From Myxocyprinus asiaticus (lineage: Eukaryota; Chordata; Actinopteri; Cypriniformes; Catostomidae), in NCBI RefSeq assembly GCF_019703515.2, contig NC_059356.1, positions 21,023,197-21,087,196 of the forward strand: DNA of 64,000 nt, in the 5' to 3' direction. Shown in pieces: positions 56,629 through 64,000 of the stretch. Made by a program: the position numbers and the translations under genes. Every line of letters begins with the position of its first letter. Position 1 is the stretch's first letter. A model generated the notes under the pieces. The model did no database searches. It had not been told where the DNA came from and saw only the letters and a program-made list of their open reading frames with translations.

Positions 56629-57156
56629 CTGAAAAAGATGTGAGAGTCTCAGATTTGAAAATTATGGGACACAGTAACAATGTTCACATAGGAAAATATA
56701 GCATATGAAGATACAGCTGCCACTAGGCTGATCTCAGTAATGAAAGTAACACACAAAATAGTCAAGGTTTCCAAAGTCAGGCTGGCAAGATGAGAGAATA
56801 AAATAATAAAATATACAGTATGTAAATATGATTTGTCATGGTATCATCAACATGTGCCAGCAATATATTAAACAATCAGATGATCTTATTCCATTCTGCA
56901 ATGAAAGTTCTGAAGACCTTATTTAATAAGGGTGACACTCCACAGTTAGGAGATGACATTAAAACTGAACACATTTATAATCTAATAAAACTAGGAAGCA
57001 TCCTATTTTATATAACTATGTCAAACTATGGTGATAAACAGCAGCAACTAAAAAAAAAAGACATGTTCCTTTAAAGCTACACAGGGGCTCAAGTGAATTA
57101 GCAAATTATTTGTATGAACTAGTTAATTTATATGAGCCAACTTGAAGGACTTGATT
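56629..57156. other. Arpc1b remnant, internal non-coding
   Basis: No ARPC1 exon is recognised here although middle exons would be expected on the minus strand. No repeat terminus is seen. Confidence 0.5.
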
Positions 57157-57345
57157 TTAAAGGAATAGTTCACCCAAAAATGATAATTTTCTCATCATTT
57201 ACTCATCCTATTGCCATATCAAACTCGTATGACTTTTTATCTTCTGCGGAACACAATTTTTTTTTTTTTTTTAAATGGAGATATGATGTCTGTTTGTCCA
57301 TTCATACAATGTAAGTGAATGGTGACCTAATTTTCAAGCTCCAAA
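57157..57345. mobile_element. Partial copy of the common palindromic miniature
   Basis: AAAGGAATAGTTCACCCAAAAATGA, CATCATTTACTCATCC, CGTATGACTTTTTATCTTCTGCGGAACACAA and ATGTAAGTGAATGGTGACC are the left half of the family seen at 6372 and 10631. The mirrored half is lacking. Confidence 0.7.
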
Positions 57346-57934
57346 AAGGACAATAAAGCCACATAAAGGTAATCCATAAGACTCCAGTGGTTTAATCCAT
57401 GTTCTCTGAAGCAATCTAATCGATTTTGGGTGGGATTTGAGTCTTAAGCATCTTAGAAACATGCACAACAAAACTTTGTCTCAGAAAATAATCAATTAAT
57501 TATTTAAAAGTAACTAAACATTTTCTGTCCAGTAACGGAAGAGTAAATGTCTGCTGGAATCATTACCACATTAGAAAAACATTAGACAATAAATCACGTA
57601 GTGCCATCAGTCTTTGTATACTGGTTTTGCTTCAGGACCCAGATTTTACATTGGACATCAAGTGGCGACCTAACACAGTACCAAAATTGCTTATGGTACA
57701 AAAATAAATAAAAATGTCCTCAAAATCAGACTTAACTGCATATACCCAACAATATTTTAAATTACTAACATGAAATAGGCTTGTCTTTGTAGTTTTAGTG
57801 TTTGGTTTCTAAATGTCTCTTGAATTCAATGGTTTCTGCTTTCATCAACCAATAATTCAGGGCAACACACCCTATGGTCGGCATAAACCAGGTTTATCCT
57901 TGTCTGAAGTTAACCCGTATTTAATGTAGTCTGG

Positions 57935-57938
<4 letters not shown>
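57346..57938. other. Arpc1b remnant, internal non-coding
   Basis: No exon or element terminus is recognised. The sequence leads into the (TA)n tract that hosts Tc1 D. Confidence 0.45.

Positions 57939-57976
<38 letters not shown>
57939..57976. repeat. (TA)n microsatellite, left of Tc1 D
   Basis: TA repeats ending directly at the transposon; the tract continues on the other side at 59588. Confidence 0.95.
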
Positions 57977-57979
<3 letters not shown>

Positions 57980-59584
57980 TGGTGTGAAAAAGTGTTTGCC
58001 CCCTTCCTGATTTCTTATTTTTTTGCATGTTTGTCACACTTAAATGTTTCAGATCATCAAACAAGTTTAAATATTAGTCAAAGATAACACAAGTAAACAC
58101 AAAATGCAGTTTTTAAATGAAGGTTGTTATTATTAAGGGAAAACAAAATCCAAACCTACATGGCCCTGTGTGAAAAAGTGTTTGCCCCACCTGTTAAAAC
58201 ATAACTTAACTGTGGTTTATCACACCTGAGTTCAATTTCTCTAGCCACACCCAGGCCTGATTACTGCCACACCTGTTCTCAATCAAGAAATCACTTAAAT
58301 AGGACCTGCCTGACAAAGTGAAGTAGACCAAAAGATCTTCAAAAGCTAGACATCATGCCGAGATCCAAAGAAATTCAGGAACAAATGAGAAAGAAAGTAA
58401 TTGAGATCTATCAGTCTGGAAAAGGTTATAAAGCCATTTCTAAAGCTTTGGGACTCCAGAGAACCACAGTGAGAGCCATTATCCACAAATGGCGAAAACA
58501 TGGAACAGTGGTGAACCTTCCCAAGAGTGGCCGGCCGACCAAAATTACCCCAAGAGCGCAGCGACGACTCATCCAAGGGGTCACAAAAGACCCCACAACA
58601 ACATCCAAAGAACTGCAGGCCTCACTTGCCTCAGTTAAGGTCAGTGTTCATGACTCCACCATAAGAAAGAGACTGGGCAAAAATGGCCTGCATGGCAGAG
58701 TTCCAAGACGAAAACCACTGCTGAGCAAAAAGAACATTAAGGCTCATCTCATTTTTGCCAGAAAACATCTTGATGATCCCCAAGACTTTTGGGAAAATAC
58801 TCTGTGGACTGACGAGACAAAAGTTGAACTTTTTGGAAGGTGTGTATCCCATTACATCTGGCGTAAAAGTAACACCGCATTTCAGAAAAAGAACATCATA
58901 CCAGCAGTAAAATATGGTGGTGGTAGTGTGATGGTCTGGGGCTGTTTTGCTGCTTCAGGACCTGGAAGACTTGCTGTGATAAATGGAACCATGAATTCTG
59001 CTGTCTACCAAAAAATCCTGAAGGAGAATGTCCGGCCATCTGTTCGTGACCTCAAGCTGAAGTGAACTTGGGTTCTGCAGCAGGACAATGATCCAAAACA
59101 CACCAGCAAGTCCACCTCTGAATGGCTGAAGAAAAACAAAATGAAGACTTTGGAGTGGCCTAGTCAAAGTCCTGACATGAATCCTATTGAGATGCTGTGG
59201 CATGACCTTAAAAAGGCAGTTCATGCTCGAAAACCCTCCAATGTGGCTGAATTACAACAATTCTGCAAAGATGAAAATTCCTCCACAGCGCTGTAAAAGA
59301 CTCATTGCAAGTTATCACAAACGCTTGATTGCAGTTGTTGCTGCTAAGGGTGGCCCAACCAGTTATTAGGTTTAGGGGGCAATCACTTTTTCACACAGGG
59401 CCATGTAGGTTTGGATTTTGTTTTCCCTTAATAATAACAACCTTCATTTAAAAACTGCATTTTGTGTTTACCTGTGTTATCTTTGACTAATATTTAAACT
59501 TGTTTGATAATCTGAAACATTTAAGTGTGACAAACATGCAAAAAAATAAGAAATCAGGAAGGGGGCAAACACTTTTTCACACCA

Positions 59585-59587
<3 letters not shown>
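57977..59587 (+). mobile_element. Tc1-like transposon D, 1611 bp, inside a TA microsatellite
   Basis: The ends CAGTGGTGTGAAAAAGTGTT and the inverse (AACACTTTTTCACACCACTG) are exact copies, and the inverted repeats run for about 210 bp (to about 58190 and from about 59375). Inner repeats TGTGTGAAAAAGTGTTTGCC (58168) and the inverse near 59385 give an IR/DR layout. TA repeats lie on both sides, so the exact target TA cannot be picked. Confidence 0.92.
58355..59369 (+). pseudogene. Tc1-like transposase of element D, one stop and one small deletion
   Basis: Starts MPRSKEIQEQ, with paired HTH (GKGYKAISKALGLQRTTVRA), GRPTKITPRAQ and NGLHGRVPRRKP. The catalytic core has [21 protein letters not shown] and [14 protein letters not shown], giving DD34E. 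A TGA at 59063-59065 lies just before TWVLQQDND, where family members would read Arg. Near 59270 a few bases are missing between CKDE and KIPPQRC (about seven relative to the family), changing frame. The usual end AAKGGPTSY stops at 59369. Only these two lesions are seen. Confidence 0.88.

Positions 59588-59646
<59 letters not shown>
59588..59646. repeat. (TA)n microsatellite, right of Tc1 D
   Basis: TA repeats start immediately after the transposon terminus. Open frames of Tyr-Ile repeats across it are artefacts. Confidence 0.95.
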
Positions 59647-59650
<4 letters not shown>

Positions 59651-60303
59651 TGTCTTCTTAATTTTCCTAACTTTGTTCATGGTTTTCAAGGATGTTGGTA
59701 TTTGCCTAATTTAGCCAGCTTCTACCAAGTACCTTGTGCTTAATTTGTGCCAAAATACTGTAAATTTTGATAGGAAACAAGGCCTGTGACATCAACAATA
59801 AAAGATATGGGAAGCATTTTTTCTTCCCTTTTAAAAGTTGATAAGCCTTTTATTTTGCTATCCTAACTTCACATGATTATGCAGGTAATTGCATTTTATA
59901 AGTTGCATTTAGTACCATTTTTTCCTCTGCTGTTCGCAAGCCTATCAGAACAGACCTGTGACCCATTTTTAGGACGTGACCCACCAGTTGAGAACCACTG
60001 ATGTAGTGTCAACACATCATATGGTTTAATGTGTAATCTGTAATCCTGCATCCTAACACATGGGTGTTTCTGTACATGAGGAATGTGTTTGGGTTAGTAG
60101 ATACATGTTGGTGAGCATGTCCCTCATGAACATAAACAGCATCTCTATCATGCACTGTTAAAGCCCTATTATCCAAAACACTGCTTTAATCCATGTCATT
60201 TAAAAGTAAAAGAGAGCCCATCTGCCTTTTAAGTAGATTAACCAACATCAGTTCTGCTCTGCCAGAAGAGCCACAATATCCATTTATCCAGCTTAAAACT
60301 CAT
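59647..60303. other. Arpc1b remnant, internal non-coding
   Basis: No ARPC1 exon is recognised. CCCATTTTTAGGACGTGACC and CAGTTGAGAACCACTG near 59962-60000 resemble the tail of a hAT-type or SINE repeat but no element could be bounded. Confidence 0.4.
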
Positions 60304-60714
60304 CAGTCATTTTCCTGCTCAAAATAGCACACTGAGATCAAACGTGAGCCACTGCCCACAGCAAACTTGTTTTCTTTGGGAGACCACTTCACACAGTGGG
60401 CAGCACAGTTGATATTGAGAATGACTAGGGTGGGCTTCCATACATCTCCCTTCAGGGTCCAGACGTAGGCGTTACGGTCTGTGCTGCAGGTGACAATGTG
60501 ATTGCTCTCCGGGGCCAGTCAATGACTGGTTGATGAGGCTTGGATGAGATGGTGTTGCTCATATTAATGCTCTGTGACTATGTAGGTCAGATGAACCTTC
60601 TAAACATACCTGTTACCTGCCCATTGTGCTCCTTCAGCACATGGATTTTGTTCCATTTGTTTCCTTCCTTTTTATAGATGTGGACTTCATGGTTATTAGG
60701 ACACAGTGCAATTT

Positions 60715-61249
60715 CTAAAGGAGACAAGAAGCCAAGGTATAAAATATTCAACCAAAAGACAAGCATATGACCAAAATACTTTGGCTTGATGCATGGGATA
60801 ACAGCCTAAATATTTGATCAGTTAGTTCTTGTTTATTCAAGGTTAATTAGTGGCGCTTTCTTAGGCAAGCTTCACTATTAGTATTGCGTTTGTGTTTTAG
60901 ACATGAATGATACCTCACTAGAGCTGTTCAGGTTGTAGTCCAAAACCCAGAAAGAGAATTAGCATTTTAGAGCTGTGGGTTTCCTCTGGATTTTTCTATG
61001 GGGTTTTGGCCCAGTGACAAATAAGGTTTTCAATTCATCAAAAATTTAAATAGTTAAAACTGTACATCAAAGTAGTTTTTGCTTTTATGAGGATGTAATT
61101 GCCTTATTACTAAAATCTTATTTTCAAACAATGTATTTTAAGTGTTTTAATTGAGAATCATGTGACGACACCAGTCAAAATGTCATACGGGATAACGTTA
61201 ATTAATTTTCAAAATATTATATATATATTTTATTTGTAATTAAAAATTT
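60715..61249. other. Upstream of the arpc1b remnant, unassigned
   Basis: AT-rich; the expected ARPC1 first exon (MAYHSFL- or MSLHQFL-like) is not recognised on the minus strand. Confidence 0.45.
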
Positions 61250-61403
61250 TTATTGATTCAAAGAAAAAACACAACAGAGAAAAACACAACATATACACAC
61301 CGACATTTAACTTTTAACCCTCATTAACATCCCTCCCCAAACACCAACCCCATCTTACCCCAAAGAACACCCCTGTGGTCACATAAAATAATACACACAC
61401 ACA

Positions 61404-61469
<66 letters not shown>

Positions 61470-61817
61470 TGCATAATTAAACTAAACGTCTCCCTCCTCA
61501 TCTCTTCCCCTAGAGTCCTCCAAAACTGCCAAATACCTACCCCACTTCCTGAAAAATAAGTCCTCCAGCCCCAGCCTTCCATCTATCATCTTCTCATAAG
61601 CCGCCACCCTCCCCATCTCCGCACACCACTCCGGAAATGGTGGTGCTCCGTCTGACTTCCATCCCCTTAAAATAATTTGTCTACCTATCATCACGCCAGT
61701 CAGAAGCCAATTTTTTATATATTTGTCACCCGAATTTATAACTTCCCCATCGCCCAAAATGCAAAGTCTGGGGCAAAGTAAAATTTGAGTGCCCAGATTG
61801 TCACAAAATATTATCAT
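61250..61817 (-). mobile_element. L1-type LINE 3' fragment
   Basis: The minus-strand frame 61817-61482 reads GVMIGRQIILRGWKSDGAPP, EWCAEMGRVAAYEKM and FRKWGRYLAVLED, the C-terminal end of Tx1/Swimmer-like L1 ORF2 in fish. A 3' UTR with a (TA)n tract (61409-61460) and an A-rich tail (T-rich at about 61235-61270 on the plus strand) follow. It is 5'-truncated and not functional. Confidence 0.75.
61409..61460. repeat. (TA)n microsatellite
   Basis: About 25 TA units in the 3' part of the L1 fragment. Confidence 0.95.
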
Positions 61818-62601
61818 ATTATAACTTTTTTAATCAATAATACTTAATGAATATATAAAGTGAGGCAATAACCAATATTTAGAGCTCAGAAAATTAAACT
61901 TGCACAATTATTTTTTTCTCATTATAATGTGTTTGCTTTAAACGTGACCCTACTTGTTAAAGTTCTTTACTCACATTTTAAAGCTGCAATGTGATTTAAG
62001 CTGCAAAATGTATGAAAATGTTTTTCAGAACTTGGCATCATACTATTATTGTTTTCTCAACTCCATAAAATGAAATTAGCGTTTTAAGGGAGAAAATCAG
62101 CGTTATCCCGCCTGACTGAAACTGTTATTCGGTATGACACCTTATGAGTTTACACATGAATTGTAATTTTTACACAACTTACACATAATTGATATTCATA
62201 AATAATATATTTTTATGTTATGCAAAGGGAGTCATACTGAAAATAGTTTTTTCAAGGAAATTAATTAGGTTATGCTGAAAAGAAACCTTGCTGCTCTCTT
62301 TGTTTGACAGTGGCATCTAGAAAAATCATCAAAATGTGAAAACTGTACATATACATATTAACTGTCAATGATGAATAATTATATAAATATTAAGCATCTA
62401 GGCAAATGAAAAATGTTATGAATGTGGTGCATTCTCTTTTGACACGTTTAAACATGAAATAACTAATAATGCACTGTGTATGATGAAGTATGCTTTATAA
62501 CATGCTTTATTAACAGAGAAGAAAAGTTATTTCATGTTTATTAAGGCTTTATTAATGTGTAATGATGCTACACTTAATATACAATTTACTCACTCACCTC
62601 A
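61818..62601. other. Unassigned intergenic stretch
   Basis: AT-rich. No gene or repeat terminus is recognised. Confidence 0.45.
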
Positions 62602-63473
62602 GGGGCCGGTTGCACCAGCTATATGTAAGTTTCAACTTAGCCTAGTTTATGCCACAATGGGCACTGTCACAATTTACACACTACTAAATATTTGAGCATT
62701 GCCCCATTAAATTAATGTAGGACGTAACCTTACATATAAACTAAATATTTACGGAAGCTTCCGACCAGGAGTAACTGATGGAATAAAAAAGCAGACTTAT
62801 TTAATAACATCAATGAGCTCATGTTTTGGTTGACAAGCTTCAGTCCTTTTGACATATCCTACATGATGATGTTGGCATTTACACTCGTTTATATTTGCAG
62901 GAGAAAATATTATGTAAAACACGTACTTCTTCTGCATGAAACCGATCTAACGGTGCACTTTCCTGTGTACGCCGCCCGGTGTCAAGTTTCAACATATACG
63001 AAATAGATATTAAAATGAATAAATATCTGTTGTATTAGTACTTATTTATTTATTGCCCCTTGTCATTTTAGATACAATTATTAAATATTGTTATTTACAT
63101 ATATACCATTAATTTAATCTCGTTTTATTACATATCGTATTTCAATGGGGATATAATTTATTACATCTGACAATTACGTGAGTACACAAGGTTTGAACAT
63201 CATCCGTAACAAGATAAACTGAAATTCACAGCTTTTTAACACTTCTGTGTACAAATTTGAAGGCTGTTCATTTTGGATCAGTACAGGTAAACATCATATT
63301 ATGCGACTACGCATTAGAGTTTACGACCTACTAGTTAAGTCTTGCTTTAAGAACAGGTGGTGCAACCAAATTAAGCACTGTCTTAGTTACAAACGAACTA
63401 GTAGTTACTAAGCCCTTAGTGTGAATTTTACGTCCTAACTTACGTGAGAACTTACGCACAGCTGGTGCAACCC
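62602..63473. mobile_element. Non-autonomous DNA element with GGTTGCACCAGCT ends
   Basis: The left end GGGGCCGGTTGCACCAGCTA and the right end (inverse of AGCTGGTGCAACCC) are inverted copies. Subterminal TTACGTGAG, CTTACGCAC, GACGTAACCTTACATA and CGTCCTAACTTACG words recur. A Harbinger relationship is suggested by style; no TWA duplication is confirmed. A 61-codon open frame inside has no domain. Confidence 0.6.
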
Positions 63474-63552
63474 TACCCAGTTGAATTTCCTGCCACTGAA
63501 GAGAGAAAAAAACTGCATCATGATGTCACTAGAGTGGATGGCCTTTTCTTAA

Positions 63553-64000
63553 AGGTGCAATATGTAATATTTTTTATGTAATATTCGCCTTTTTTTGCCA
63601 ATGTGTGAACGGCTTGTAAAGCAACTTAAAAAATTAGCCCTTCCCGGACTTCCTAGGTTGCCTATTAAAGACTATAGACTGATTTTCATGCGAAGGGAGC
63701 GGGTTGGTTTTGCCGGGAAAATCCAAAGGATGTGACGTTTATGTACGCTCCAGAGAGCCTTGCCTCAGTAATAGCTTCTCTTCCACTATTCAACAGCGTC
63801 AACAGACAGTCTGCAACACTAAGTAACATTATCTTAGAGATGGAATCCAGCAAACGCCCGGCTCCCAGCACAACAGCGACTCCTACACATACTCAAGAGT
63901 AAGCCAAAAAAAAAAAACATTTATCTACTGAATCCCGTCTGGCTAAGTGGGAATCGTGGTCGAGCGAAAACTAGAGTGAACATCGGCAGGACATTTGATT
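63553..64000. mobile_element. TTAA-preceded miniature element, cut by the window end
   Basis: TTAA (63549-63552) followed by AGGTGCAATATGTAATATTT, closely like the terminus at 7088 (AGGTGCTATATGTAAGATT). The other end is beyond 64000. An unrelated interior suggests a different subfamily. Confidence 0.55.

Larger units (their letters stand above)
56128..60714 (-). pseudogene. arpc1b: arpc1b-like locus (Arp2/3 complex subunit 1), middle exons lost
   Basis: ARPC1 is a WD-repeat subunit of the actin-nucleating Arp2/3 complex. Five exons remain on the minus strand. 60617-60714 gives [20 protein letters not shown]...EHNGQ. 60304-60525 gives [20 protein letters not shown]... to CYFEQEND. 56432-56628 gives [20 protein letters not shown]... 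to HKNSI. 56261-56342 gives QISILGGVKAKC...DGGMAIWDVK. 56128-56166 gives TLASEMKDLKII and the stop. [15 protein letters not shown] and FQNLDKKA point to ARPC1B rather than ARPC1A. Damage: the second exon lacks one G in the IDWAPES region (frameshift) and appears to lack six bases near its start; its donor reads TG-ATGAGT instead of GT; the FCTTGM part of the fourth exon is shortened and scrambled. The exons from WWVCKHIKKP through the propeller middle are absent, with a Tc1 element in the gap. Exon 1 is not seen up to 64000. Confidence 0.85.

Overview
The window looks like nuclear DNA of a teleost fish, most likely a cyprinid. It is AT-rich, has intron-split vertebrate genes, and is crowded with fish-type repeats: Tc1-like transposons with DD34E transposases, a tRNA-derived SINE, L2/CR1-type LINEs, a Sushi-like Ty3/Gypsy chromovirus, hAT- and Harbinger-like miniatures, and TTAA-flanked miniatures. 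The species cannot be named from sequence alone.

Three protein-coding loci are recognisable. (1) The 5' part of mmd2 (PAQR family) lies on the minus strand: exon 1 at 36402-36439, exon 2 at 30131-30212, exon 3 at 10869-11029. Later exons are not seen in the window. (2) A complete wipi2 (autophagy WD-repeat/PROPPIN protein) lies on the plus strand, with 12 coding exons between 45789 and 54354 that join in frame to 425 codons. (3) A broken arpc1b-like locus (Arp2/3 subunit) lies on the minus strand at 56128-60714. It keeps two 5' exons (one frameshifted) and three 3' exons but has lost the middle exons. mmd2 and wipi2 are arranged head to head; they are also near neighbours in mammals, which supports both calls. 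No functional cooperation between them is implied.

Layout. 1-10.9 kb: nested Tc1 elements, a CACTG-ended DNA element carrying a SINE, and a foldback element with long inverted arms that split an older palindromic miniature. 10.9-36.4 kb: mmd2 with very large introns. Intron 2 holds a hAT-like element with a solo LTR inside it, then a matryoshka of DNA element > LINE > Gypsy. A ~5-kb tandem duplication (22141-28892 and 28893-34070) copies exon 2; the first copy of the exon is dead. The first unit carries a Tc1 element that the second lacks. From the Tc1 site rightward about 2.09 kb of the two units appear identical, while the other parts have diverged. 37.1-43.1 kb: an unusual ~6-kb element whose inverted arms alternate GATATC and ACTAGT palindromes. 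43.3-45.5 kb: several fish interspersed repeats. 45.8-55.4 kb: wipi2 with TE-filled introns. 55.4-64 kb: the arpc1b remnant, a fourth Tc1 element set in a TA microsatellite, an L1-type LINE 3' fragment and two miniature elements.

Exon boundaries were read by eye from GT/AG sites, reading-frame phase and remembered family sequence. Repeat family names are by resemblance only.
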